The notes under the pieces: model-generated
The model's input: the letters and a program-made list of their open reading frames with translations, nothing else
Told to the model about the DNA's origin: nothing
The model's database searches: none
Source: Asparagopsis taxiformis
Lineage: Eukaryota; Rhodophyta; Florideophyceae; Bonnemaisoniales; Bonnemaisoniaceae
Length of the DNA stretch: 32,951 bases
Direction of reading: 5' to 3'
Assembly (NCBI GenBank): GCA_030407315.1
Contig: JALQPE010000894.1
Span: 1 to 32,951, forward strand
In this document: positions 18,393 to 28,670 of the stretch, one piece after another
Position numbering within the stretch: the first letter of the stretch is position 1
How the letters are laid out: the number at the start of each line of letters is the position of its first letter
Made by a program: the position numbers and the translations under genes

Positions 18393-20343
18393 TCAAATCT
18401 GACATAGATTTGAAACGGCATGGAAAACACTTGAATGCTTTGAAAGAGAATTCCTGAAAACATCTGAAGTAGCTTTGAAAGCTTTGATTCGACCGTTCAA
18501 GGTTTCATGGCGGGCACGAAGTAGACTTGAAGTACGAGAATCTTTTCCTGGTGCGACGAGTGTAGTGCAACACGCCTTACACGTGTGGTACTTTGGATTT
18601 GGTCCAGCTCTATTCATTGGGATCTCACCGACAGCCTGTCCACAGTAAATTATCTATTCAAAACATTGTAATTTATTTTAGTTTAGCTATTTATTTCTAT
18701 TTTAGTTCATTTTAGGATTTTTCGGGGCCTGCGTCGGCCGGCGCCAACCCCAGCAGCCATATTTATACCAAGGGTATTTTCGACACTTGGGATTGTAAAT
18801 TACCCGGAAGTTGGCTGCTAGAGTGGTACCCACCTTTTCTGCAGACTGCAATTCGTCTGTGACTGTGGCTCATTACGCTTGGCGCGCTTCCGGACCTCGA
18901 TAACAACCGTTGGTTCATCAGTGCGGTGACCGCGGAAGTTCTCATTCCCCTTTTCTTTGTTTCTTCCTTCATTTTCTTTCCCTTTTTTACTTTCGTTTCG
19001 ATATTTCGTTTCGTTTTTCTCACCCCTACCGGACTTCGGCCTACGACCGCCCACTTCCGCGCAAGCCTGTGGCCTTGTCGCGATACTGGCTCATCGGCTG
19101 TGGCCTTCCGGCACACCCCGTGGCCTACGGCCTACTAACCACCGAGCTCCGCTCTCCCCGATCCGAGGTACCGGATCGGCGACTGGCAGTGGACTGTGCC
19201 CCCCTCTTTTCCAAGACAAGTCTTCGACCGCCCGAGGTTACACCCATCTAAGGCTCCGCCCTCGCGCAAGGTGTGCTCGGCTATCGGTACCTTACTTGCC
19301 ATCTTCATTTCTCTTTTCTCCCCTTTTGGCTCACATTGTGCCCAGTGAACCACTCCCCTTTCCTCTAGGGTTCACATCTGCCAAGTGGACCACAATTTCG
19401 GTAACCGCACTTCGCTGCTACCCTTTCGTTCTCTCGAGTTCCTCAGTAACCGAAACCGGATACTCCTGGAACTTGTCAAGTGACTGTATCCCTCAGATTC
19501 TAATAGAGTCTCCGGAACGGACTTACAACCCGTTACGAGAACACCGGAGATTCGACGCTCTACCACCTAACAGGACTAGGAGGATCTCGAACTGTCCTCA
19601 CACTGTGCCGAAGGGAACCCCTCCTCCGGGCATTGCACTACAACGAGAACACAACGCTCATCGTTATAGCCTCTATCTGCGAAAACCACTTCTCCTGGGA
19701 GAAGTTCTTTTTTTCAGACTATCACGAAATATTTTAACGTCTGGGTAGGATCCACAAGGATATGGACCGTTTACCCATACGATATGACCTTTAGAAGTGC
19801 TGACTCCTATTTCATATCGCAGCCCTGGTCCCCTGAATTTGTGACTGTACCACATTGAATTGAACGGAGAAGGTTCTTGAATACGACAGTCGGTTCCATC
19901 GACGGTCATGACACAAGAAGTTTCATTAGGCCTCACGCCCGAAAACCTTTCACCAACGTTTATCTGAAATCATTGGTTAGATAAGGATTCATACAATATA
20001 TAATGAGGAAGATACGTACCACTTTCAAGTTCGAAAGAGCTTCAATCGTTATCCACGCCCATTTACGAAAGGTTTTTTCTGAAACACCAGCTATAGAACA
20101 ACAAACACTTTCAGTTGCATATGTTTTCAGCATGAGAAGACCATACAAAAGATGAATAGGAAGTAATCCTTCTGGTGCTTTCGGAAGGAGCAATGTCCAC
20201 ACTTTCTCACATACATTTGAGCTTACGCCAAAGAAAGAAATGAACTGTCGGTTCTGAAGTAGTCGAGATCCCTGAGTACTACTCGTCATTTCAGAAGCCA
20301 GAGAATCAAAATTGACAGGCTGATTACCACATCGAAATGGCAT
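18393..20343 (-). pseudogene. IS4/5-Harbinger-like DDE transposase, split by an insertion
   Basis: Exon 1 (start at the ATG at 20343, MPFRCGNQPV; upstream starts possible) carries a helix-turn-helix, AGVSEKTFRKW. A 56-bp intron at 19964-20019 (GTACGT..TTTCAG) joins to exon 2 with VMTVDGTDCRIQEP (first Asp) and GPYPCGSYPDVKIF (second Asp). An extra base in a T-run at 19708-19714 shifts the frame; LLPGEVVFADRGY (third Asp) follows in the next one. The coding similarity then stops near 19640 and resumes at about 18645 with the C-terminal block RARHETLNGRIKAF and FHAVSNLCQI, ending at 18393. About 1 kb of unrelated GC-rich DNA separates the halves. The family is DDE superfamily endonuclease (Tnp4-like). 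It is dead by insertion and frameshift. Confidence 0.82.
18646..19640 (-). mobile_element. Approximately 1-kb insertion in the DDE transposase, candidate solo LTR
   Basis: This GC-rich block interrupts the transposase between its third Asp and its C-terminal block. On the minus strand it has TATAAATA near 18760-18767 and AATAAA signals near 18672-18695, close to its 3' end. This is the order of promoter and polyadenylation signal expected in an LTR. Possible TG..CA-type ends exist, but the edges are only good to some tens of bases and no target duplication was found. It has no similarity by eye to the copia LTRs at 24.9 and 27.0 kb. The long plus-strand frame across it (18957-19748) runs into antisense transposase sequence and is not a gene. 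Confidence 0.55.
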
Positions 20344-20486
20344 GGTGTGATTGAAGCGGGTGGAATCTAGACCTTGAACCTTTCGGAAGAAGCTTGGAGT
20401 AGACAAGAATAATTTTGCTATTTGAACACTGCACGATATATATACAGTATTTTTCCAAGAAACAGAACTACTCACCGCACAGCCTT

Positions 20487-20747
20487 TCAATTAGGTTTGA
20501 GGAAAGTATTGATTACATTCAGAATTATCTGCTTTGTTTTCTCTGTAAACGTTTCACTTAATTTCTCTTTCTGCAACGTTTCCATAGCCAGATTTCTTTG
20601 CAACATTTCATTTCTTTCTATATTCTGAATCACTTTCAACGTACCAAATCGATACAAAGATCCTTCTTCCATGATAATGAAATTGAATACCGATTGCGTT
20701 AAACTTCTATAGTTTCGGAAGAACATCTCGATATTTCGCCTTTCCAT
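20487..20747 (-). CDS. Possible small charged protein or upstream exon
   Basis: The 86-codon frame MERRNIEMFFRNYRSL... is rich in Lys, Glu and Asn with a coiled-coil feel. It lies just upstream of the DDE transposase on the same strand. It may be a first exon of that gene, since a GTGAGT donor-like site follows near 20475. However, its stop codon precedes that site, so a simple splice does not work in this frame. Family not recognised. Confidence 0.25.
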   Translation of the reverse strand: MERRNIEMFFRNYRSLTQSVFNFIIMEEGSLYRFGTLKVIQNIERNEMLQRNLAMETLQKEKLSETFTEKTKQIILNVINTFLKPN

Positions 20748-20940
20748 ATGAGTTCATTACTAACGAAAATGGTTATCGAGAACTTCCTAATCCGATATGT
20801 AGATAATAAAGATAGAAAACAGGACACAGTATAAGATTCATATAAAGCTTTCAAAAAGAATATCACTATGTCTGAGGATAACAACGGTGATGTTCAAATC
20901 CATATGTAAACGGTATTACGGAATACCAACATGCATCGAA

Positions 20941-21370
20941 AGTTTTGGCAAAAGTGATGGCAGAAGTTATGGCAAAAGTTTCGTCAAAAGTTTCGAAACT
21001 TTTGCGTGATGGCGAATCTAGACCCCGAAAGATTTCCATTCCTTCGACGTCACGGCAAATTTATCCCAGTATCATAGACAACCCATTGCATACTATTTTA
21101 ATCTGAGTTTTCATGTCTTTATCCCTTATGCTAGCTGAACTTTCGCCATCGAAAGATCGAAACTTTTGCCAAAACTTCAAAACTTTTGGATATTTAGAGC
21201 CCGAAAGTTTCCCACTACATAGCTCTTTTCTGTTTATCTTTGGTTAGGAGCCTTGTCTTCATCTATTCTACGAACTATGAAAGGCCATCATGATATCGTC
21301 GTTTATATCTTGAACTTTTGGCACCTGAAAGATTCCTCAAAAAGAAGTTTCGAAACTTTCGCCGAAATTT
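20941..21370. repeat. Repeated AAACTTTTG motifs between two divergent genes
   Basis: A perfect 20-bp palindrome CAAAAGTTTCGAAACTTTTG lies at 20985-21004 and AAGTTTCGAAACTT at 21345-21358. AAACTTTTGCC, GGCAAAAGTTT and CTTTCGCC variants are scattered between them in both orientations. TAGANCCCGAAAGNTTCC occurs near 21021 and 21196, so a unit of about 60 bp is repeated. It sits in the 860-bp gap (20748-21604) between the DDE transposase and the plus-strand gene; the rest of the gap is AT-rich. Confidence 0.7.
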
Positions 21371-21604
21371 TTGGAAGCTGCTTTAGAAAATTCCCAGCCC
21401 AGCTTGATACATTATCAATCCAATTTTTAGAAGTCCAGTTGCTTTAGAAATTGTAATTGTAATTGCAATTGCTTATTTCGGATATAATTTAATTACAAAT
21501 TAATTTAGTCAATTAAATTATGAACCTAGATGGGATGATTTGTTGGCACATGCTTATATGGTGAGGCACCGCTGGAATGCTCCTAGAGTGGATCCAGTTC
21601 AAGA

Positions 21605-22541
21605 ATGGCTCGCCCTCCTCACCTACCCAAGTTGACGAAGAAGTCTCCTGCCGTTGTACTCCTCCGGTCTATGCTGGAGAGTGGGGCTGTCGGTGAGGAG
21701 GACGAGCCTGTTGAAGTACACAGCCGGGAGGGGCTGTTTCGACAGTACCCACTCTCCAGCTTCCGGACATGCTTCAATAACCACAAGCGGTCTTTTTTCA
21801 AAGGTAAGTGCATCATTTTTTTCATTTACTTTATCCTTTACTAACTTCTCTATCTTTACACTAGAATCATCTACCATAGGATCACCTGGGGGGTTGAAAC
21901 GTAAAATAAGTGGTGGCTGTGGTTCCTCCAAGAAGCTGAAGGATGTTCCTGCTGGTTCCACCAGCTGTGGAATCGAAGTCGATCGTATTTTGGAATTTGA
22001 TGATGATTCCACGGTTGATGGAACCATCGCAGGTGGAACTCCTACAATTGTGGGGAAAGGTCGGAATCAATTTAGCGAGTTTTTGCCCTTGCATGTCGTT
22101 TTCTGTTGGACTCTGCCAAAGAAAAGCACTGATATGGTTACAGTCGCTATGGTACTCCCACAAGGTGTCATGGATTCCATGTTTGAAGTGGATGTTGTAG
22201 ACGGTGGAATGGTGTTGGAACTGAAAGTGGAATGGCCAAGTGCAATTTCAGTGCACGAGGAATTGCATACTAAATGGTTTACGCAAGGAAATTCTATGAA
22301 CTACGTAGATATTAGAGGGAATGCGTTTGAAAAAGCGTTGAAGCTGAAGAGATCTAACGCTCATGAGAAACTATTCTCGCGCGCGCGATTCCCACTGCCG
22401 TTTACTGTGCGTCCAGAAATCTTTGAACAGCACAATATGATAATCCCACCATCCTCCGTAGCTGTCGTTTATGTTGACCTTATTTCATCTAAGTCTGACT
22501 ACGGGATATTACGGAACAGTAATACGCTTGAAAAGCTTTAG
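21605..22541 (+). CDS. Two-exon gene of unknown function, divergent from the DDE transposase
   Basis: Exon 1 is 21605-21803 and exon 2 is 21865-22541, with a 61-bp intron (GTAAGT..TTACACTAG) that joins in frame across a Glu codon. The product is 291 residues. The first 66 contain REGLFRQYPLSSFRTCFNNH, a compact motif I do not place in a named family. A short basic stretch (GGLKRKISGG) follows. The rest looks beta-rich, with a repeated hydrophobic pattern around VVDGGMVLELKVEWPSAI, LHTKWF and SSVAVVYVDLIS. There are no membrane segments or catalytic motif I can name. Its head-to-head position to a Tnp4-like transposase, across a field of shared motifs, suggests the second protein of that element, but this is inference. 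Without splicing, translation ends in the intron. Confidence 0.68.
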
Positions 22542-22693
22542 AGGGTCAAGTAAACTTAAACTAGTCCTGTAAATTGCATTGCATCATCTTCATAAATTAC
22601 TATCGTTGTAGAAAGTATATGTACTTGACGCACATCCCTGAAAATCACCCCCACTAAAACTTAGATTACGTCTCGTCAAGTCTGTCCGCCAGT

Positions 22694-23470
22694 ATGGCAG
22701 ATGAACGCCAAAGACAGCGAAGTGACGAAGCATCTACAGCTTTACCGATTGATGCACCTCGCTCGCCAATCAGGGGTCTTCTTCTACCGCTACTACCCAT
22801 TTTGTGTGCTATCCTGATCACATTCGCCCCCCATTTCAAAGATGTCAATTCATTCATGCACAAGTTCTTGAATGATTCAGGGTTGGCTTGGCTAATGTGC
22901 ATGTCCACCCGATGATATTTCCCAAACCACCATACGTTTTGTTCTCAACAAAAGTCTTACTTCTCTCGGGGGCAATTTCTCCAGCCTATATCTCTGTTTC
23001 AATTCACAGTAAAATTGCAGCAATACAACCATCTCTCATCAGATCCGCGTTTGCTGGAGATATTGTTGATGTTTCCTCGCTTTTGATTATGCCAGGATTG
23101 ATTGACCCGCGCGTACATATCAATTCACCGGGTAGAGATGTATGGAAAGGTTTTGATACAGCCTCTCGTGGAGCTGCAGCTGGTGGCACGACAACCGTTC
23201 TTGATATGCCATTGAATAACATTCCTTCCACGGTCAATAAGGGTGCACTATCACAAAAGATCAAAGCACTAGCGGCGTCTCGTGCTGTGGTTGATGTAGG
23301 CATCATTGGCGGTATTATTCCTGACAATATCGACTATTTCGAAGAATTGGTGGAGGAAGGCGTAATCGCTTTGAAGTCATTCATGGTTTCGTCACAGTCT
23401 CCTGATTTTCCTCACATGACTCCTCCCAACTTGGAAAAGGCTGTAAAGAGGCTCGACACCGTGCTTACCG
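22694..23470 (+). pseudogene. Allantoinase, N-anchored, frameshifted and truncated by a copia fragment
   Basis: Allantoinase hydrolyses allantoin to allantoate in purine breakdown. The start at 22694 gives 45-60 residues with a hydrophobic helix (about residues 28-46, RGLLLPLLPILCAILITF), then the frame is lost between 22860 and 22915. In the next frame the amidohydrolase domain is clear: DVSSLLIMPGLIDPRVHIN, GAAAGGTTTVLDMPLN, the DVGIIGGIIPDNI block and GVIALKSF, whose Lys is the usual carbamylated metal ligand. The metal motif HxH reads RVH, so the first His is missing. Similarity ends near 23470, after DFPHMTPPNLEKAVKRL, where the antisense copia pol begins. Only about the first half of the family's length is present. 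Three independent lesions make it a pseudogene. Confidence 0.87.
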
Positions 23471-24921
23471 CAACTCCCTGGACACTCCCCCTGGCACTGT
23501 GTGCCAATGCATCCGGGGTTTGCGTAAGAGGAAATATGGATAGTTGTTCCCGTAGGCGGTTTAGGCGTATTCTGTTGAGAGGTTTGGTGAGTAGGTCAGC
23601 GAGCATGTTTGCTGTACCGGTATGGCGTAGGTCGATATGACCTTCCCGGACTGCCTGGATGTGGTGGTATTTGATGTCAATGTATTTTCTGCGCTTGGTA
23701 GGGCCCGTCTGGGAGGCAATCCTATACGCGCTGAGGTTGTCCACATATAAAATTGGTTTAGTTTGTGCTGTAAGCAGGGGTAGTTCGGCGATGAGTCGTT
23801 GGATCCAGAGCGAGGTTTTTGTGGCCTCGGAGCAGGATTTATATTCCGCATCACAGGTTGATGTTGAGACGGACTTTTGGCGTGTGGATGTCCATGTTAG
23901 AGGGGAGTTATTTAAGCGAGTGACAGTGACGGTTTTGGATCGGCAGGTGGCTGGATCGTTTGCATAGTCAGAGTCAGAGTATGTATTGAGTGTAAAATGT
24001 GAGCACATTTTGATCTGTGCGGGAGAAGAGTATACCTGTGCTGTGTGTGTGATTCAGGTGTTTGATTAGCCGTTTTAGATGGTTCCAGTGTCTGGCAGTC
24101 GGTAGCGTGGCGGAACGTGCTAGGGTGCTGACTGCAAACGCAATGTCTGGTCGCGTGCTGTAGGCAATGTATCTTGCGATACCCAGGGATTTTCAGAACG
24201 GGGCTCCTATGGATTCATCCTCGGTCTCTTCCTCATTTTTGGGGTGCAGTATCGCTCCAGCAGAGAAAATGGATGGGGAAGAGGTACAGTCAACCATGCT
24301 GGTTTCGATGAAGAGGTTTTGTATGGTATGCGACTGTGAGATGTGTATACCATTTATAAGGTTTCTTATGCACCAGTTCAGGTATTTTGTGGGTTTCCCT
24401 AGGCGTTTGGTGTTTTATTTTAGGGATATTATGTGGTATAGGTTGTCCAGGTGGCACTGATGGGTGCTTACGACGAATAATTCATCAATAGTGAATGTGA
24501 TGAGGGTGTAACCAGGTTCATAAGGTTTAATGAAGAGGCAGGGGTCGGATTTAGTTGGGGTATACCCATGTGATTTCAGGTGTGAAGTCAAGTAGGCTGT
24601 GAAGGTTTTTCAACCCTGTTTAGTGCCATATATGTTTCCGCTTAGGATCCCAACACAACTTGGATGTTTCGAGGTACCATTGAATGATGGGGGCTGGTGG
24701 ACATATACTGGTTGAGAGTGTTCAAATTTCTTGTGGAGAAAGGCAGCATATATATAAAGGTGCTCAGAGAGGAGGTCATATTGAGCCACGAGGGCTTGGG
24801 GGAGGCGCATGGATACTTTCTCCGATGTATATGTGGTCGTTTTGGTTGGATCATAGTGGGTACCCTCTTACATGAGATCGCTACGGGTAGTGTAGAGTAC
24901 ATTTCTGGCGTTTGTGTTACG
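23471..24921 (-). pseudogene. Ty1/copia pol remnant (reverse transcriptase and RNase H)
   Basis: Minus-strand pieces in order. A reverse transcriptase part lies near 24.6-24.8 kb with AAFLHKKFEHSQPVYVHQPP, the copia D-x-x-AFL...VYM-QPPGF region. A later part near 24.06-24.2 kb reads ARYIAYSTRPDIAFAVSTLA. RNase H at 23560-24008 shows YSDSDYANDPATCRSKTVT, DAEYKSCSEA and YVDNLSA, ending with NMLADLLTKPLNRIRLNRL. Stops and frame changes occur between the parts, for example a TGA just before the TRPDI block. Gag, protease and integrase are missing. The upstream end abuts an LTR at 24922; the downstream end abuts the allantoinase with no 3' LTR seen. Confidence 0.88.
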
Positions 24922-25606
24922 TGTAGCAGGTAGAAAATCCGCTGGTGCGGCAAAACCACCCGACAGGTGTCCCGAGCCTCGGTAGAGGAAGTGGTAGAGC
25001 TAATGAACCTTATAGGGTACCCAGCGGGTAGTCTCGTATGAGAGAATAGATCGATACCCGGATGGGGTCGTGCGATCGTAGTGCTCACGCAAGGTGCGTA
25101 TGAATGGAGCGAGTGGCATAATCCGTCGAGCTGTTGGCTAACCCTAACGTTGTCCCTGAGAGGGGTAAACGATAGGTATGCGAACACTGTTCCAATGGGT
25201 CGTAGTTACACTTGCGTTTACGTTACTCTAGAAACCGAGCCTACTGACTATTCCAGTGGCGTATTTATACTAGGTCTACTGTAAGCTAGGGTTAGTGGTT
25301 AGGAAGAAATGTCCAGTTATTGACCAACCAGAGCCCAGTTAACGGCATTCGCCTACCCGCGAGGTTATTGCCAGTTAGGCTTACATTGTAATGTACAGCT
25401 GGTTAGCTTAAGTTAGAAATTTGTCCCTTGTGGGGTCTTGGCCGGGGCCGATAGGCCCGAATAGGGTGTTTACAGCCTTGCGCTAGTCCCAATTACAGGA
25501 AACACGCCCAGTTGGCTGGTGCCTTGTGATTGGCACATCCCTTAAGTGGGCACCCAATAGGGAAGCGACACGGCTCTGGTTGAGAGGACCGCCAGGCAGT
25601 ATGACA
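24922..25606 (-). mobile_element. Copia-type LTR, minus orientation
   Basis: On the minus strand it begins TGTCATACTGCCTGGCGG and ends CTACCTGCTACA (TG..CA), 685 bp. It is similar throughout to 27027-27712 on the opposite strand, with scattered differences. A TATAAATA box lies near 25262-25271. The pol remnant lies immediately downstream, but the normal leader, gag and integrase do not, so this is a deleted element or a chance junction. Confidence 0.85.
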
Positions 25607-27026
25607 GTTAGCAGGTAGACACGGGCGTCACGACGCAACGATCCACGCGAGGATTACGTTCAACCAACGAGGTGGCGCGTCACTGGAGGCGCTCTCAACC
25701 AAACCCGTAGGCACGACACGCGATCAGCCTCACGTAACTCGAGTTTCGACTGGATCAGAATTTTGGACAGAGGAACAGAATAGAGTCGATCTAATATTTT
25801 CTCGGAAAGAGATGAAAAATGATTGACTGACAGCTGTCCGAACATGCTACCGCTAAAGATTGTTAGTCAGCCATGGCTATAGACAGCTGTCCTTTTCGGC
25901 AATCACCACTGTCATGTTTCTGAAATTCCTCAGGAGTACGAAATACATTTCCGGGACAGCTGTCTCTTAGGACATCACATGGGCAATCATCACGTTGAGA
26001 ATTGCTATGATACCAACGTAGCATTCTTCACCACTCTGAACTTAGTAATTCCCAGCGAGACTGGTGTAGGATCGGATGTGACTAACTACCTGGTTGGATT
26101 TCACCACAGCCACAATGTTTATAGCGGAGTTCCAAAGTAATTTGGCTAGAGATGAATACAAATTAATTTATTCGAATGACATACATCGCTCAGAAGGTGA
26201 CTTCTGGATCCAGATTGGTCAACTCAGCTCCAAATAGAAAAACTGCGACGAAATACAAAAAAGTCTCTGAAAACTCAGAGGACAGCTGTCTTATGAACAG
26301 TTTTGGTATTGATCATTTGCTGTGGAAACTCGATCGGGTGCCACAGGGTTGATCCATCCATCAAATCAGACCCTTTGCTTCACATTAGATTGAAGCCGCC
26401 ATTGTAATGTTCATGCTCACATTCCTGTACGGAGACCATGAGATTCGTCTCTTTGCAAAGGATTCAAGCTAGATCATTAACCCACAATGCGAGCGAGAAT
26501 ACGCCAGAGAGAAATTCATCGAGTTGGCGTTGCTTATTAGAACTCATTCGCCCTGCATATCAATATGGTTGTACGTATTCGGCAGTTACATTCAGTTCTA
26601 TATGTAATGTTCCGGTGAAGAAATGTCCAGAAAATTTCTACATATGCGTCTCGTACGAACGGCTGCTACACTGCTCAGTGAAACCATGACCTTTTTGGCA
26701 CTGACCATTTCAATGTGCAATACTAATAGACCAACTAGTTGTGAGCAGTCTTGAGAATATTATCAACGGTGAATTTATTCTCCGCGATGTTGTGGATCTT
26801 CCAGGCAAACTGAATAATCTTCAGCCAGCCATTATCATCGGCTTCAAAATACAAAGCTCCCTCACATCCAACGTCTCCCCTCTTACCCGACCTCTTGAAC
26901 TACATGGTTTCGCAGAATCTTTTGAACCGTTGCAGTCAGTTCATTCTTTCTCGTTAGCCTTTCAAACTCTACGATTACAGAGTCTGTGGAGATAAGATCT
27001 CGCCAGGGCTTTCTGCAACTGGGAGA
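25607..27026. other. 1.4-kb segment between head-to-head LTRs, no confident gene
   Basis: It is unrelated by eye to the LTRs. Four copies of the palindrome GACAGCTGTC lie at 25829, 25882, 25955 and 26281. Open frames at 25660-25845 (minus), 26438-26689 and 26741-26995 (plus) encode nothing I recognise. A stretch of about 50 open codons near 25985-26140 (plus) containing TNYLVGFHHSHNVYSG looks protein-like but lacks context. Confidence 0.5.
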
Positions 27027-27712
27027 TGTCATACCGCCTGGCGGTCCTCTCATTCAGAGTCGTGTCGCTTCCCTATTGGGTGCCCACTTAAGGGATGTGC
27101 CAATCACAAGGCACCAGCCAACTGGGCGTGTTTCCTGTAATTGGGACTAGCGCAAGGCTGTAAACACCCTATTCGGGCCTATCGGCCCCGGCCAAGACCC
27201 CACAAGGGACAAATTTCTAACTTAAGCTAACCAGCTGTACATTACAATGTAAGCCTAACTGGCAATAACCTCGCGGGTAGGCGAATGCCGTTAACTGGGC
27301 TCTGGTTGGTCAATAACTGGATATTTCTTCCTAACCACTAACCCTAGCTTACAGTAGACTTAGTATAAAACTGCCACTGGAATAGCCAGTAGGCACGGTT
27401 TCTAGAGTAACGTAAACTCAAGTGGAATTACGACCCACTGGAACAGTGTTCGCATACCTATTGTTCAACCCCTCTCCGGGAAAACCTTAGGGTTAGCCAA
27501 CGGCTCGATGGATTACGTCACTTTGCTCCATTAATACGCACCTCGCGTGAGCGCTATAATCGCATAACCCCCTCCGGGTAGCGATACCTTCTCTCATACG
27601 AGATTACCGGCTGGGTACGTTATAAGGTTCATCTGCTCTACCACTCCCTCTACCGAGGCTCGGGACACCTGTCGGGTGGTTTGCCGCTCTAGCGGATTTT
27701 CTACCTGCTACA
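27027..27712 (+). mobile_element. Copia-type LTR, plus orientation
   Basis: It begins TGTCATACCGCCTGGCGG and ends CTACCTGCTACA, 686 bp, TG..CA. A TATAAAA box is near 27363. The following TTGGTCTCTAGACC is where a primer-binding site should be, but it is not the common initiator-Met type. A gag-like frame starts 78 bp downstream. This is therefore the 5' LTR of a plus-strand element whose pol and 3' LTR are not in view. Confidence 0.87.
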
Positions 27713-27789
27713 TTGGTCTCTAGACCTAGAACCTTGTACCCTCTGGTAACTCTCCTTGCGAGAACTTTCCCTTTCACATCATCTCCACG

Positions 27790-28670
27790 ATGCCTCGTAA
27801 CCATACAGCGGGACCCTCTAGTGAGGACATAGCGCCTGCCAGCGACTTATCAGATTCGGATCTGATCGCCGAAGAAGGCGTGGTGGTCAACACCCTACAA
27901 GATCGGGCTGACCGAATCTTCAACGAACGGTTCCCTATAAGAAAAGGAATATGTACCCCTGATATGCTCTAGATGAACCAATGATGTACGTGATATCTCT
28001 ACTGTACGCAAGAGATACTTCGCTGATGTCCGGGAGATGAGCGTATGGACATCTCCCGTCCATCATTGGTGTATCGCTATGCGGCCATCAGCTGAAGAGC
28101 AAATGTTCTTTATCCGTACATCAGAGGAACACCACGCATGTCATAGGTTCATCATGCGGCCATCTTTGGTACATCTTTAAGGCTTACTGGGGGTTGGAAG
28201 AGTTCAAGGCTGAATTCAGCACCGTCGTCGAGAAGACTGTTCAAGACCGCAGGGCGGAGATCGTAGACGCTACGGTCGAAACCGTAATGGAACTGGTCGA
28301 GCCAAAATTGCTGGCCGCCAGCCGAGAAGCCACCCAAGATCGGGACGCCGAGTTCCTAGCGGAAACCTGGATGTAGGTAAAAGCCGAATTCGCTAAACGC
28401 GTATCCCGTTTGGAAACTCGTCTGGAGGAGCTTTCGATTCACGGCTCTAACACCAGTCCGTTAGGACAACAGGAGTTACCTTCGCGCCGCATCCGATCGG
28501 CTGACTTCCCAGACCCCACACCCAGCAGGGAGGAAGAAGAAGAAGATCCCCGATTGGATCAAGTCGCAGAAGCAACCCGACCCCTGTCGGACCGTGTCGA
28601 CGCCCTCGCTGATTCGTTATCCCAGACAGGGAACATCTCTCGCACGAGACAACACTCCCGTGCTTTAGTA
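27790..28670 (+). pseudogene. Gag-like frame of the plus-strand retroelement, broken
   Basis: The first part (ATG at 27790, MPRNHTAGPSSEDIAP) is acidic and helical and ends at about 27970. The frame resumes at about 28194 with EEFKAEFSTVVEKTVQDR and continues through long charged helices (VEPKLLAASREATQDRDAEF, RVSRLETRLEELSIHG) to about 28670. A TAG at 28374-28376 interrupts it. The 220 bp between the two parts contains stops and several hairpins and looks inserted. Position after an LTR and the coiled-coil, acidic character suggest a capsid-type protein; no zinc knuckle is seen. Confidence 0.6.
27966..28156. repeat. Hairpin-rich segment interrupting the gag-like frame
   Basis: GATGAACC near 27971 is mirrored by GGTTCATC near 28146. 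Inside are GGGAGATG..CATCTCCC (about 28032-28058), CCAATGATG..CATCATTGG and two direct ATGCGGCCATC copies. It fits a small MITE-like insertion. The ends and target duplication are not defined. Confidence 0.4.

Noticed and set aside
18957..19748. 263-codon plus-strand frame
   Set aside because: It crosses from the inserted GC-rich block into sequence antisense to the DDE transposase exon, so it cannot be an old gene; no motif seen.
25596..25620. Second LTR end joined to the minus-strand LTR (GTTAGCAGGTAGA next to its start)
   Set aside because: About 12 bases resemble the LTR terminus, but the match stops at once, so a tandem LTR junction cannot be supported.
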